DNA of 64,000 nucleotides from NCBI RefSeq assembly GCF_001570585.1, contig NZ_BBXF01000010.1:69873-133872 (forward strand), written 5' to 3'. Positions 17,137-28,194 of this stretch are shown here, one piece after another. This stretch comes from Herbidospora daliensis. GTDB taxonomy: Bacteria; Actinomycetota; Actinomycetes; Streptosporangiales; Streptosporangiaceae. The notes under the pieces are model-generated. The model worked only from the letters and a program-made list of their open reading frames with translations, did not search any database and was not told the origin of the DNA. The translations under genes were made by a program, and so were the position numbers. Positions within the stretch are counted from its first letter, which is position 1; every line of letters begins with the position of its first letter.

Positions 17137-20100
17137 GTGATCGACGAATTGGCCGCCAGATACGAGCGTTACCTCCAGACCGACGACCCGGCAGAGCTGC
17201 TCGACCCGAGCACGGCGGCCCTCGTCGAGCGGATCGTGGCGTCGGGCCGCATCGACGTGCACGGGCTTCAGCTGGTCGTGCTGGTGTCGTGGGAACGTAT
17301 GGGCCTGCTGCGCGAATGGGACGAGGAGGTCATCGGGCTGGCCGTGGCCCTGCACGAACGCCACCCGGAGATGCTGCCGCCCGACCTGCAGGCCGTCTGT
17401 GACGCCCGGCTGGCCGGTCGCGACCCCGACGATCCGGCCGACGACCCCGGCTACCGCCGCATGTACAGCACGCTGCACGCCGCGCTGGGCTCCGGCGACT
17501 TCGAGCAGATGGTGTACGCGGCCACCTGGTTCCAGGCCCGGATCGTCCACACCGAGCCCGGCAGCCCGCTGCGGCCCTTCCTGTTCTTCCAGCTGGGGTT
17601 GTTCTTCCGCTCCTGGGCGCTCCGGTCGGCCGACCCGCAGCCGGCCACCTCGGCGATCGAGATGTTCGCCCAGATCGCTCCCGGCCACGACCTGTACGCC
17701 GACGCCCTGGAGTTCGGCGGCGGCTGCCACCGGGTCAGGTTCGAGCGGACCGGCGCGTTCGAGGATCTCGACCGGGCCGTCGAGCTGACGGAACGGGCCC
17801 TCGGCCACGGCCAGACCTGGCGGCGCGCCTCCGGGGCGTGCATGGCCCGGCGTACCCGCTACGAACTCGGCCGGGCCCCGGCCGACCGGGAGGCCGCGCT
17901 CCGCCACGCCGCCACGATCGCCCGGCTGGCCCCGCGCGACCGGCCGGAGGGGCTGCTGGCGCTGGCCAACGCCGCCAACGTGTACGGGCCCGGCGAGCGG
18001 GGCACCACGCTGCTCCGCGAGGTGGTCGAGCGGCTCGACCCCGGCCACGACCGGTGGCCGTTCATCGTGGCCGACCTGGCCGCCGACCTGACCGAGAGCG
18101 ACCCCGCCCAGGCCCGCGACCTCTACGCGACCGCGCTGGAGAGGATCCCGGACGACCATCCGGAGCGCGGCCGGATCCTGTTCAACCAGGCCCTGCTGGC
18201 GCCCGCGCCGCCACGCACCACCGAGGACCTGCTCGAACGCTACGCCGCGAGCGGCGACCCCGCCCTGCTGCGGCAGGCGTTGGCGGAGGCGCGGGCGGAA
18301 CTGGCCGGGTTCCCCAGGGCCAACGGCGCCCAGGTCTTCACCATGCTCCGGCTGTCGATGCTGCTGCGCGAGGCCGGGGGCCGCGACTTCGACCCGGCCG
18401 CGATCGAGGAGGCCGTCGAGATGGCCGCCGACGCGCTGGCCCGCTGCGAACGGTTCCCCGACGCCCTGGGCGACCTGCTCGGACTTGCCCGCATGGGCCT
18501 GGCGTCGTGCCTGGCCGGGCGTTTCCCGTTCCGCTACGACGAGGCGTCCATGAACGAGGCCGTGCGCCTGCTGCGCCTGGTCGACGACGACCTGGCGAGG
18601 CAGGCCCTGGCCGGGGTGCTCAACGACCGCGCCAAGGGCGGCCGCCGCCCGGAGGACGTCGCCGAGGCCCTCACCCTGACGGGCGACCCCGACCTGCGGG
18701 CCCGGTTGTTGTTCACCCGCTTCGAACTCGCGGGCGACCCCGGCGACCTCGACGACGCGATCGCGCTGGCCCGGCGGGAGGCGGCCACGCTGCCCGGCCT
18801 GAGCGCGCTCAGCACGATGTTGCGCATCCGGCACGTCGTCCGGCAGGACGGCCCCGACCTCGACGCCGCCGTGGCGGCCGCGCGGGACGCGCTGGAGATC
18901 ACCGTTCCGGAGCCGGAACCGGCCGACCTCGCCAACGCCCTGGGCGCGTTGTCGCTGGCCCTCGACCTGGCCGGCGATCCGGCCGGCGCGGCGGAGGCGG
19001 CCAGGAAGGAGCTGGCCGTGGTCGACGGCCCGGTCGGGCGGCAGCACCTGGGCATGGCCCTGCTGTCGTCCTTCCGCGCCTCGGGCGAGGCCGCCGACCT
19101 CGACGACGCGGCCGCGACCGTGCGGGAGGCGATCGGGCTGTTGCCCGAGGTGTACGCCACCGCGCACCTCTACCACTCGCTGCTGACCAGCATCGAGCAG
19201 GAACGTTTCGCCCGCTCGGGCCGCCCCGAGCACCGGGAGGCGGCCAGGGCCGCCGTTGCGCGGGCGCTGCGCTCGGTGCCGGACGCCGACCTGATGCGTT
19301 CGGCCGTGCTGCTGCTGCACGCCCGCCTCCAGGACGACCCCGCCGATGCGATCGCCATCTACCGCGAGTGCGCCGCGCTGGGCACCGCCCCGGCCGACAA
19401 CCGGGTCGCCGCCGCCTGGGAGTGGGGGAGCTGGCGGCCTCCCGGGGCGACGCCGCGGAGGCGTTCGCCGGATACGAGGCGGCGGTGGAACTGCTGCCGC
19501 TGCTGTTGTGGCGGGGCCTGGCGCGAAGCTCGCAGGAGGATCTGCTCACCAAGTGGCGGGGCGCCGCCTCGCTGGCCGCCTCGTGGGCGGTGGAGCTGGG
19601 CCGCCCCGAACGGGCGGTGGAGCTGCTGGAGCTCGGCCGGTGCGTGTTGTGGGGGCGGTTGTCGGAGACGCGTTCCGACCTGGGCGCGTTGCGCGCGGCC
19701 GATCCGGAGCTCGCCGACCGGCTGCAGCGCGCCGGTGAGCTGCTCGGATCCCGGGAGGCCGCCGACCGTGCGGCGGCGGCGCGGCGGTGGGAGGAACTGG
19801 TCGAGCGGGCCCGTGCGCTGCCGGGGCTGGCGGACCTCCTGCGTCCGGTGCCGTTCGCGACGGCGAGCCTGGCCGCCGGCGGGGGAGCGGTCGTCTACCT
19901 CAACTGCGCCGAGGCGCGCTCCGACGCGCTGATCGTGACGCCCGGCCGGGTCGAGGTGCTGCCGCTGGCCGGATGCGGCCTGCGGGAGACCGGTGACCTG
20001 GCCGTCGAGTGGCAGGCCGCGCTGCTCACGCTGGAGCGGGAGTGGTCGATGCGGGTCTTCCGGGTGGTCGAGCGGGTGCTCACCACCCTGTGGGAGCGGG

Positions 20101-20846
20101 TGGCGCGCCCGGTGCTGGCGGCGCTGCCCGACGAGCCCCGGGTGTGGTGGATCCCGACCGGGCCGCTGGCGCTGCTGCCGGTCCACGCCGCCCTCGGCGA
20201 CGACGGCTCGGTGCTCGACCGGTCGGTGTCGTCGTACACGCCGACGTTGCGCGATCTGGCCGAGGCGCGCCGCCGCGCGGCGGTGGAGCGAGAGGTGAAC
20301 GCGCTGGTGGTGGCGGTGCCGCAGGGGCCCGTGCCGCTGCCGGGCGCGGCCCGCGAGGCCCGGGAGGTCGGCCGGCGTCTCGGCGGCCGGTCGCTGCTCG
20401 ACGCGACGGTGGCCGAGGTCGTCGGCGCGCTGCCGGCCGCCAGCCACGCCCACTTCGCCTGCCACGGCGCGCAGGACGTGCTCGACCCGGCCTCGGCCCG
20501 GCTGATCCTGCACGACGGCCCGCTCTGGCTGCGCGACCTGGCGGAACTGCGTCTCCCGGCGGCGCGGCTGGCCTACCTGTCGGCCTGCCGGACGGCCGTC
20601 GGCGCGTTGCGGCTGACCGACGAGGCGGTGCACCTGGCCGCCACGATGCAGCTCATCGGCTTCCCCGAGGTGGTGGCCACCGGCTGGGCCGTGGACGACA
20701 GCCTGGCGGCCGAGATCGCCGCCGGCGTCTACGACCGGCTGGCCGCCGGCGGCGCGGTGGCGTTGCGCGAGACGATCCTGGCGACGCGGGCCGCCCACCC
20801 CGACGACGTGTTGTTGTGGTCGGCCTACCTGCACCTCGGCCCGTAG
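17137..20846 (+). pseudogene. TPR-CHAT (caspase-like) protein with a single-base frameshift
   Basis: A TPR-rich N-terminal region of about 760 residues begins at GTG 17137 (ribosome binding site GAGGGG). Helix pairs run from EEVIGLAVALHERHPEML to the frameshift at the G5 run 19424-19428. The remaining about 475 residues continue in the next frame: TPR end, then a CHAT protease domain with the His dyad member in HAHFACHGAQ and the Cys in LAYLSACRTAVG. One extra G would give the uninterrupted helix AWEWGELAASRGDAAEAF. CHAT proteins are caspase-family proteases used as effectors or effector activators in prokaryotic conflict systems. Either the gene is broken or phase-switched, or the G run is a sequencing error. 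Without repair the first frame reads on to a stop at 19932. Confidence 0.88.
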
Positions 20847-20854
20847 CCGTGCGG

Positions 20855-21379
20855 CTAGGCGCGTCGGCGGGCCCGGTAGGCGGCGACGTGCATGCGGTTG
20901 CCGCAGGTGCGGGAGTCGCAGTAGACCCGTGAGCGGTTGCGCGACTCGTCGACGAACACGTTGGCGCAGTCGGGGGCCGAGCAGGTGCGCAGGCGTTCGC
21001 GCTCGCCCTCGACCAGCACGTGGGCCAGGGCCACGCCGCAGTCGGCCGCCAGGTGTTCGGCCAGCGAGGCCCCGGGCGCGAAGTAGTGGACGTGCAGCGC
21101 GAAGCCGTCGTGCCGCGTCAGGCTCGGGGTGATGCGGGTGCGGCCGAGGAGGGCGTTCAGGCGGGTGACCGCCGCGTCTTCGTCGGAAGCGGTGAAGACC
21201 TCGCGGAAGGCGGCGGAGAGGCTCTGCACCTCGGCCAGGTCGGTGGCGTTGACGAACTCGACGCCGCTCACCTGGCGCCGGAGCACCAGCGCCCCGAGTT
21301 CCTCGATGTCGGCGGGCGGGGAGTTGACCAGATCGACCACAGTGGCCAGAGAGTGCACCATGTCGTGACTGAACGGCAT
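20855..21379 (-). CDS. CGNR zinc-finger (ABATE domain) regulator
   Basis: 174-residue protein. The N-terminal ABATE ligand-binding-like domain (VVDLVNSPPADIEELG, ALLGRTRITPSL) precedes a C-terminal CGNR zinc finger: CSAPDCANVFVDESRNRSR followed by VYCDSRTCGNRMHVAAYRAR. The family are predicted stress-response transcription factors. It is convergent with the CHAT gene (8-bp gap). Target unknown. Confidence 0.9.
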   Translation of the reverse strand: MPFSHDMVHSLATVVDLVNSPPADIEELGALVLRRQVSGVEFVNATDLAEVQSLSAAFREVFTASDEDAAVTRLNALLGRTRITPSLTRHDGFALHVHYFAPGASLAEHLAADCGVALAHVLVEGERERLRTCSAPDCANVFVDESRNRSRVYCDSRTCGNRMHVAAYRARRRA

Positions 21380-21409
21380 CGCAGCTCCTGTGTCGCGTGT
21401 CCAGGAACT

Positions 21410-21787
21410 CTAACCCTTCGCGCACGCCCCGCAGGTGCCGAACACCTCGACGGTGTGGGTGATGGCGGTGAAGCCGTGCTCGGCGCCGACCCGCTCGGCC
21501 CATACCTCGACGTCGGGGCCGTCGACCTCGACGGTCAGGCCGCAGCCGCGGCAGACCAGGTGGTGGTGGTGGGCGGAGGTGGCGCAGGCGCGGTAGACGG
21601 CCTCGCCGTCGTCGGTGCGCAGGACGTCGACCCGGCCGTCGTCGTTGAGCGCCTGGAGGGCGCGGTAGATGGTGGTCAGGCCGATCTTCGAGCCGTCGGC
21701 GCGCATCTCGGTGAAGATGTCCTGCGCGCTGCGGAACGCGGCGCTCTGTCGAAGGATCTCGTGCACCGCGTCGCGGCTTCTGCTCAT
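21410..21787 (-). CDS. zur: Zinc uptake regulator Zur (Fur family)
   Basis: 125-residue Fur-family repressor, last gene of the zinc operon. A winged helix (AVHEILRQSAAFRSAQDIF, IGLTTIYRALQAL) is followed by the metal-binding dimer domain with HHHH, CRGCG and CGAC, the structural zinc cysteines. Zn-loaded Zur binds 7-1-7 boxes, and such a box lies at the head of this operon (24347-24361), implying autoregulation. The start ATG overlaps the stop of znuB by four bases. Co-transcription with znuACB and the Zur box identify it as Zur rather than a ferric or peroxide sensor. Confidence 0.93.
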   Translation of the reverse strand: MSRSRDAVHEILRQSAAFRSAQDIFTEMRADGSKIGLTTIYRALQALNDDGRVDVLRTDDGEAVYRACATSAHHHHLVCRGCGLTVEVDGPDVEVWAERVGAEHGFTAITHTVEVFGTCGACAKG

Positions 21788-22614
21788 GCTGTCGACTCCC
21801 CTGTACGGCTCCGCCTCACGAATCTACCGATCCCGAGCGCGACCGCGAACCCGGCGAGGGCGAGCAGCACGATCGTCGCCCCCGAAGGGACGTCGAGGTA
21901 GAACGACGACGTCAGACCGCCCACGGTGGCGAGCACACCGAAGACCATCGACAGCGCCATGGTGGTCCGGAAGCTCCGGGTGAGCTGCTGTGAGGTGGCC
22001 ACCGGCACAACCATAAGCGCGCTGACGAGCAGCAGGCCGACCGCGCGCATGGCGACGACCACCGTCACCGACGCGATCACGGCGATGAGCAGGCCGAGGA
22101 ACCTGACCGGCAGGCCGCTGGCCTTGGCCACCTCCTCGTCCTGGCAGAGCACGAACAGCTCCCGCCCGAAGACCGCCAGCAACGCCAGGACGGCCACCGC
22201 GAGGCCCGCGATGACCCACAGGTCGGTCGAGTCGACGCTGGTGATCGCGCCGAACAGGTAGGAGTTGAGCGACGCGGTGCTCTCGCCGGGCGTCAGATAG
22301 ATGATCATCACGCCGCCGGCCAGGCCGCCGTAGAACAGCAGGGCCAGCGCGACGTCGCCGCTGGTCTTGCCCCGGGCCCTGACCATCTCGATCGCCACCG
22401 CCCCCAGCGCGGCCACCACGACGGCGGTCGCGACCGGCGCGGTGCCGGTGAGGAAGCCGAGGGCCACGCCGGTCAGCGCCACGTGGCCGATGCCGTCGCC
22501 GAGCAGGGCCAGCCGCCGCTGCACGATGAACGTGCCGACGGCGGGCGCGGTCAGCCCCACCATGACGGCCGCCACGAGGGCGTAGCGCATGAAGTCGAGG
22601 TCGAAGATGGTCAT
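21784..22614 (-). CDS. znuB: Zinc ABC transporter permease ZnuB
   Basis: 276-residue ABC-3 family permease with about eight TM helices. Typical signatures are RRLALLGDGIGHVALTGVALG near the N-terminus, SLNSYLFGAITSV, and MRAVGLLLVSALMVVPVATSQQ. It forms the membrane channel for Zn2+ (or Mn2+) delivered by ZnuA. Both ends overlap neighbours by four bases, making a tightly coupled znuA-znuC-znuB-zur operon. Confidence 0.93.
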   Translation of the reverse strand: MTIFDLDFMRYALVAAVMVGLTAPAVGTFIVQRRLALLGDGIGHVALTGVALGFLTGTAPVATAVVVAALGAVAIEMVRARGKTSGDVALALLFYGGLAGGVMIIYLTPGESTASLNSYLFGAITSVDSTDLWVIAGLAVAVLALLAVFGRELFVLCQDEEVAKASGLPVRFLGLLIAVIASVTVVVAMRAVGLLLVSALMVVPVATSQQLTRSFRTTMALSMVFGVLATVGGLTSSFYLDVPSGATIVLLALAGFAVALGIGRFVRRSRTGESTA

Positions 22615-23393
22615 GCCTTCTCCTGGGCGAGCACCCAGCTGGGCAGGCCGCTCTCCGCCGGCTCGGGCTCATGGGGGTGGACGTGGTCGTGGCCCGGGAG
22701 CGCGTGGGCGCCGACCGCCGTGGGCGGGGCGCCGTCGTGGACCTTGCAGCCCTGGTTGAGCACGACCGCCCTGCTGATCAGCGGCTCCAGCGGGCCGAGC
22801 TCGTGGGCGACCAGGACCACCGTCTTGCCGCGGTCGACCAGGCCCGACAGGGTCTCGGCGAGCATCTTCTGGCTGCCGGCGTCGACCCCGGCCGTCGGCT
22901 CGTCGAGCACGAACGCGTCGGGCTCCCCGGCCAGCGCGCGGGCGATCAGCACCCGCTGCTGCTGGCCGCCCGAGAGCGACGACACGGGGTCGCCCGCGCG
23001 GTCGGACAGGCCGACCTCGTTCAGCGCCGCCGCGACCGCCTGCCGGTCGGCCGCGCTGGTGAGGCGGCCGCGCCGCTGCCGGGCGATCCGGCCCGAGGCG
23101 ACCACCTCGCGGACCGTCGCCGGCACCCCGCCGCCGACCGACAGCCGCTGGGGCACGTAGCCGATGCGCCACCATTCACGGAAGCGGGCGGGCGGGCGGC
23201 CGTACAGCAGGGTGGTGCCGCCGGAGAGGGGCTGGACCCCGAGCAGGGAGCGGACCAGGGTCGACTTGCCGGAACCGTTGGCGCCCAGCACGGCCACGAC
23301 CTCGCCGTCGTCGACGGTCAGGTCGACGCCGCGCAGGATCTTCCTGCCGTCGATCGTCACCTGACCCGCGGTCATGTCGAAAGCCGTGCTCAT
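22611..23393 (-). CDS. znuC: Zinc ABC transporter ATPase ZnuC with His-rich tail
   Basis: 260-residue ATPase: Walker A GANGSGKST (about residues 37-45), signature SSLSGGQQQR, Walker B DAFVLDEPTAGVD and H-loop VAHELG. The ATG at 23393 is chosen because GGAAGG lies seven bases upstream; a GTG at 23411 overlapping the znuA stop is possible but lacks a ribosome binding site. The C-terminal about 40 residues contain GHDHVHPHEPEP, an unusual histidine-rich extension on an ATPase that may bind zinc and tune transport. Confidence 0.92.
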   Translation of the reverse strand: MSTAFDMTAGQVTIDGRKILRGVDLTVDDGEVVAVLGANGSGKSTLVRSLLGVQPLSGGTTLLYGRPPARFREWWRIGYVPQRLSVGGGVPATVREVVASGRIARQRRGRLTSAADRQAVAAALNEVGLSDRAGDPVSSLSGGQQQRVLIARALAGEPDAFVLDEPTAGVDAGSQKMLAETLSGLVDRGKTVVLVAHELGPLEPLISRAVVLNQGCKVHDGAPPTAVGAHALPGHDHVHPHEPEPAESGLPSWVLAQEKA

Positions 23394-23407
23394 GGGTCGC
23401 CTTCCGG

Positions 23408-24325
23408 TCACTGGCAGCCGAGTGCGGTGCGGAGTTCGGAGAGGTTGGCGGTCATGCCGGAGATGTAGTCACCACCCTGGGGAGGGCTCTCCAGCGGGTT
23501 GAGAACCGCCGTCTTGGCCCCGACCTCGCTCGCGAGGACCTCGGCGACCTTCGGGCTGACGAGCTCCTCGGTGAAAATGGTAGTCACCTTCTTCTCCTTC
23601 GCGATCCGGGCGGCCTCGGCCAAACGGGCAGGAGACGGCTCGGCGTCGGGGTCGATGCCCCCGATTCCGACCTGTTCGAGCTTGTAGCGGTCGGCCAGGT
23701 AGCCGAAGGCGGTGTGCGCGGTGACGATGGTCCGGTTGGCGCAGGTCGCGAGGCCCTTGGCGAACTCGGCGTCGAGGGTGGTCAGCGCCGCCGCGGTCTG
23801 CTTCGCCCGTTCCTTGTACGCCGCCCCGTGGGCCGGATCGGCCTCGGCCAGGCGCCCGCCCAGCGCGGTCGCGATCGTGGCCATGCGGGAGGGGTCGAGC
23901 CAGAGGTGGGGGTCGTAGGCGATCTCCTCGCCCTCGTGGCCGTGCTCCTCCTCTTCCTCCTCGGAGTGGACGGCCTCAAGGGTGGGCACGGCCGTCGCCG
24001 CGTCGAAGCCGCGTTCGGCGGCGTGCTGGGCCACCGCCTCGTCGACGGCGGGCTGCACCCCCTTGACGTACACGATCAGAGAGGCCTTGGCCACGCCGGC
24101 CACCTGCTGCGGGGTCAGTTCGAGGTCGTGGGGTTCGACCCCGGGCTTGGTCAGGCCCTCGACAGTCACGTCGGCGCCGCCGACCTGCTCGGAGAGCCAC
24201 TGAAGAGGGAAGAAAGCAGCGTCGACCACCGGCTTGCCCGACTCGGCCGCCGTGGTGCCTCCACAGGCGGCGGTCAGGACAAGGGTGGATCCGGCGATGA
24301 AACGCACAACATTTCCGGGCATCAC
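23408..24325 (-). CDS. znuA: Zinc ABC transporter substrate-binding lipoprotein ZnuA
   Basis: 305-residue cluster A-I metal-binding protein. The signal peptide ends in a lipobox (VLTAACGG) for lipid anchoring. Metal ligands are visible in KPGVEPHDLELTP (His), DPHLWLDPS (His), VTAHTAFGYLA (His) and the late Asp/Glu region. A charged His/Glu loop (SEEEEEEHGHEGEE) is typical of Zn-specific members. The start is GTG 24325: a TTGACA -35, 18-bp spacer and CACACT -10 end seven bases before it, giving a leaderless transcript whose -35 is covered by the Zur box. Confidence 0.93.
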   Translation of the reverse strand: MMPGNVVRFIAGSTLVLTAACGGTTAAESGKPVVDAAFFPLQWLSEQVGGADVTVEGLTKPGVEPHDLELTPQQVAGVAKASLIVYVKGVQPAVDEAVAQHAAERGFDAATAVPTLEAVHSEEEEEEHGHEGEEIAYDPHLWLDPSRMATIATALGGRLAEADPAHGAAYKERAKQTAAALTTLDAEFAKGLATCANRTIVTAHTAFGYLADRYKLEQVGIGGIDPDAEPSPARLAEAARIAKEKKVTTIFTEELVSPKVAEVLASEVGAKTAVLNPLESPPQGGDYISGMTANLSELRTALGCQ

Positions 24326-24332
24326 CCGATCG

Positions 24333-24362
24333 AGTGTGCCAGAAAATGAAAATGATTGTCAA
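24333..24362 (-). promoter_or_regulatory. znuA promoter with Zur box
   Basis: On the minus strand the promoter reads TTGACA (24362-24357), 18-bp spacer, CACACT (24338-24333), then seven bases to GTG. The Zur box TGAAAAT-G-ATTGTCA occupies 24347-24361 (plus-strand reading), a 7-1-7 inverted repeat with one mismatch to the streptomycete Zur consensus as I recall it, and overlaps the -35. Confidence 0.75.
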
Positions 24363-24383
24363 AACGGTTCAGAAGGACCCGAA

Positions 24384-24435
24384 GCGTGTCGCGGGCGGCC
24401 GGAGGCCGACCGTGACACGCGCTCCGGAATCTGCC
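24384..24435 (-). repeat. Dispersed hairpin repeat, copy A
   Basis: Minus-strand element: GGCAGATTC box followed by a 37-bp hairpin (24384-24420) with GCGTGTC/GACACGC outer arms and a GGCC-tcc-GGCC tip. It begins with the last base of the stop codon of the upstream 125-residue gene. Related copies are at 30915, 38835 and 47601. Probable transcription terminator or mobile hairpin. Confidence 0.7.
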
Positions 24436-24812
24436 TAGAGGAACTGCGTCGCGGCGACTGCCAGCAGGAACGCCAGGAGCGCCAGGCGCAGCACCCGCGC
24501 GCCCACCCGCAGGGAGGGCCACGAGAGGTAGGCGAGCCAGCCCGTGAAGGCGATCACCGGCAGCATGCACAGGCCGCCGCGCCAGTCGGGCAGGGCGAAG
24601 CCGCCGATGAAGAAGGCCACCAGCACGACGGGCAGCAGCCACTTCGGCATCTGGTAGAGGAAGACGAGCAGCGGCGCGCTGCGGGTCTCGACGGTCTTGC
24701 GCAGCCCGGTCGCGCCGGGCGTGAAGAACTGCTCGCCGGGCGGCAGCGGCCGCGGGGCCTTTTTCTTCTTCTGGGGCTGCGCGAGCGGATGGCGGGGTCG
24801 ACGGTTGGCCAC
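24435..24812 (-). CDS. Small actinobacterial membrane protein
   Basis: 125 residues. A basic cytoplasmic N-terminus ([20 protein letters not shown]) precedes two to three hydrophobic segments ([50 protein letters not shown]). I recognise it only as a conserved actinobacterial type (perhaps DUF6703, from memory). It is divergent from the monooxygenase-like gene. Its stop codon abuts a dispersed hairpin repeat. Function unknown. Confidence 0.75.
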   Translation of the reverse strand: MANRRPRHPLAQPQKKKKAPRPLPPGEQFFTPGATGLRKTVETRSAPLLVFLYQMPKWLLPVVLVAFFIGGFALPDWRGGLCMLPVIAFTGWLAYLSWPSLRVGARVLRLALLAFLLAVAATQFL

Positions 24813-24865
24813 CCGTCGAGGTTACTGGCAGGTGGAAGAGCCCCCGCTGATGGCATGCTGGGCTC

Positions 24866-25147
24866 ATGCTGGCCGTAATCCGCTATTCGGTGCCCGAAGC
24901 CAGGGCCGAGGAGTTCGAACTGCACGCCCGCGAGGTGATCGACCTCTTCTCGGCCCAGAGCGGCTTCCTGCGCGGGCAGGTGGGCCGTTCGGTCGACGAG
25001 CCCAACCTGTGGGCGCTGGTCAGCGAGTGGGAGGGGGCCGGGTTCTACCGCCGCGCCCTGTCGGCGGCCCGCATGACGATGTATCCGCTGATGACCCTGA
25101 TGATCAACGAGCCCGGGGCGTTCGAGCAGGTCTACCCGAAGGGCTGA
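24866..25147 (+). CDS. Antibiotic biosynthesis monooxygenase (ABM)-like dimeric alpha-beta barrel protein
   Basis: 93 residues with the ABM/EthD-like pattern [19 protein letters not shown], a central [23 protein letters not shown] and a C-terminal helix. Such small ferredoxin-like domains form dimers that oxidise aromatic substrates or degrade haem, but many are of unknown role. It precedes glyS by 65 bp, possibly in one transcript. Catalytic residues cannot be assigned. Confidence 0.75.
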   Translation: MLAVIRYSVPEARAEEFELHAREVIDLFSAQSGFLRGQVGRSVDEPNLWALVSEWEGAGFYRRALSAARMTMYPLMTLMINEPGAFEQVYPKG

Positions 25148-25212
25148 GGCCACTAAGCTTGCGCCATTCCCGTTTTCCCATCGCCGACACCCAGCCGGAT
25201 GGAGCACTACTC

Positions 25213-26591
<1,379 letters not shown>

Positions 26592-26595
<4 letters not shown>

Positions 26596-28019
26596 GTCGC
26601 CGGACAGACGGTGCCCTTCGCGGGCACCGTCCCGTTGAGCAGGTAGGCGTCCACGATCCCGGTCACGCAGAGCGTCTGGCCGTAGGCCCCGTGGCCCTCG
26701 CCCTCGAACGTGAGCAGCACCGCGTTGCCGAGTTCCGAGGTGAGCTTCGGAGCCCACACGTACGGCGTGGCCGGGTCGTTGACCGCCCCGACGACCAGCA
26801 CCGGATACTGGGTGCCCCGCGAGCTCACCCGCTTGTTGCTGTCCTCGCCCGGCACCGGCCACACGCTGCAGATGCCGGCGCTGGCGGCGTCCGGGCCGAA
26901 GATCGGCGAGACCTTCGACAGGTCCTTGGCCAGTTCCTCCGCCTGCGCGAAGGTCGGCCGTTCGGTGGTGTCGGCGCAGAGCACCGCGTTCAGCGACGAC
27001 AGCAGGGTGTTGTACGTGCCGTCGGGCTGGCGGCCGGCGTACTGGTCGGCGAGCGTCTGCACGCCCACGCCGTCGCCCTTGATCGCGGCGGTCAGCGCCT
27101 CGGTCAGCAGGGGCCAGCTCAGCTTGCTGTAGAGCGCCTCGCCGATGGCGGCCCTGACGGTGTCGTCGGTCACCTTCCGGCCGTTCACCACCAGCGGAGT
27201 CTTGTCGAGCCGGTCGAGCAGGGCCACCACCTCCGCGTTCCCGCCGAACGGGCACCCCTGCGGCTGCTTCTTGCAGTCGGCCAGGTAGTTCTCGTACGCC
27301 TTCTGGAAGCCCAGCACCTGCGTGCGCGACTGGTCGAGCAGGCCGACCGTCGGGTCGAGGGCCGCGTCGAGCACCATCCGGCCCGTCTTCTGCGGGTAGA
27401 GCGTGGCGTAGGTGGCGCCCAGGTGGGTGCCGTAGGAGAAGCCCAGGTAGTTGAGCTTCGGGTCGCCGATGGCCTGCCGGAGCAGCTCCATGTCCTTGGC
27501 GGCGTTCACGGTGCCGACGTAGGGGAGGATGCGCCCGGCGTTCTTCTGGCAGCCCTCCACGAACTCGACCGACAGGTCCCGCTCGGTGTCCTCGTCGAGC
27601 GACGGCTCGGCCTCCAGGAACTCCTCGAACTCCCGGGGCGGCAGGCACTGGATGCCGCTGCTGCGGTCGACCCCGCGCGGGTCGAAGCTCACCAGGTCGT
27701 AGCTCCGGTTGAGGGACCCGAACGCGCCGCCCGAGGCGAGCAGGGTGGTCACCCCCGAGCCGCCGGGGCCGCCGAAGTTGAGCACCAGCGACCCGATGCG
27801 CGGCCCGGTCGCCTTGGCGCGGATCACGGCCAGGTCGAGGGTGCCCTTGCCCGGATCGGCGTAGTCGAGGGGCACCGTCAGCGTCGCGCACTGGAAGGGC
27901 GCCGCCGGCGCCTCGGCGCAGGCCGCCCAGGCCAGACCGGCCGGCTCGACCGGCCCGCCGCCTCCGCCGACCCCGGTCATCGCCACCAGGGCGATCCCGA
28001 CCAACTTCGCTCGGCTCAT
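26592..28019 (-). CDS. Secreted alpha/beta hydrolase, tripeptidyl-aminopeptidase (TAP) type
   Basis: 475 residues. An N-terminal hydrophobic signal region ([15 protein letters not shown]) precedes an alpha/beta hydrolase core: oxyanion [12 protein letters not shown], nucleophile elbow [11 protein letters not shown], and a C-terminal TAP-like domain with the acid and His ([11 protein letters not shown] and [10 protein letters not shown]). Family members cleave N-terminal tripeptides or hydrolyse esters outside the cell. GGAGGG precedes the ATG. It is divergent from ppdK, and the intervening region holds three DasR-like palindromes, the nearest 55 bp from this start, so it may be co-regulated by an amino-sugar signal. 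Confidence 0.9.
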
Positions 28020-28073
28020 TCGTCACCCTCCGGAATGGGATCTTGTCGGAGGGTGTTTCCACGATAACAGGGC

Positions 28074-28089
28074 ATTGGTCTCGACCAAT
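28074..28089. promoter_or_regulatory. DasR/HutC-type operator-like site 1
   Basis: ATTGGTCTCGACCAAT: inverted repeat ATTGGTC/GACCAAT, matching 11 of 12 core positions of the DasR consensus TGGTCTAGACCA (recalled). First of three similar sites in the divergent gap. Confidence 0.6.
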
Positions 28090-28120
28090 TCCCGGGGGTC
28101 GGAACAATGCGCGCAGACGA

Positions 28121-28136
28121 ATTGGTTCAGACCAAT
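28121..28136. promoter_or_regulatory. DasR/HutC-type operator-like site 2
   Basis: ATTGGTTCAGACCAAT: same ATTGGT/ACCAAT arms with a four-base centre, 47 bp from site 1. Two core mismatches to the DasR consensus. Confidence 0.6.
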
Positions 28137-28178
28137 CATGGTCTTGTGAAAAAACGGCCGTTCTTTACGTTCTGGGGA

Positions 28179-28194
28179 ATTGGATTAGACCGGT
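28179..28194. promoter_or_regulatory. Degenerate DasR/HutC-type site 3
   Basis: ATTGGATTAGACCGGT: three core mismatches, 58 bp from site 2 and 123 bp upstream of the ppdK start. Supportive of a tandem operator array but weak alone. Confidence 0.4.

Noticed and set aside
16141-19320. Minus-strand 1059-codon frame opposite the TPR-CHAT gene
   Set aside because: Antisense shadow without recognisable domains; the TPR and CHAT motifs are on the plus strand.
23394-23411. GTG 23411 as the znuC start (GTGA overlap with znuA stop)
   Set aside because: No ribosome binding site there, whereas ATG 23393 has GGAAGG at the right distance. Cannot be fully excluded.
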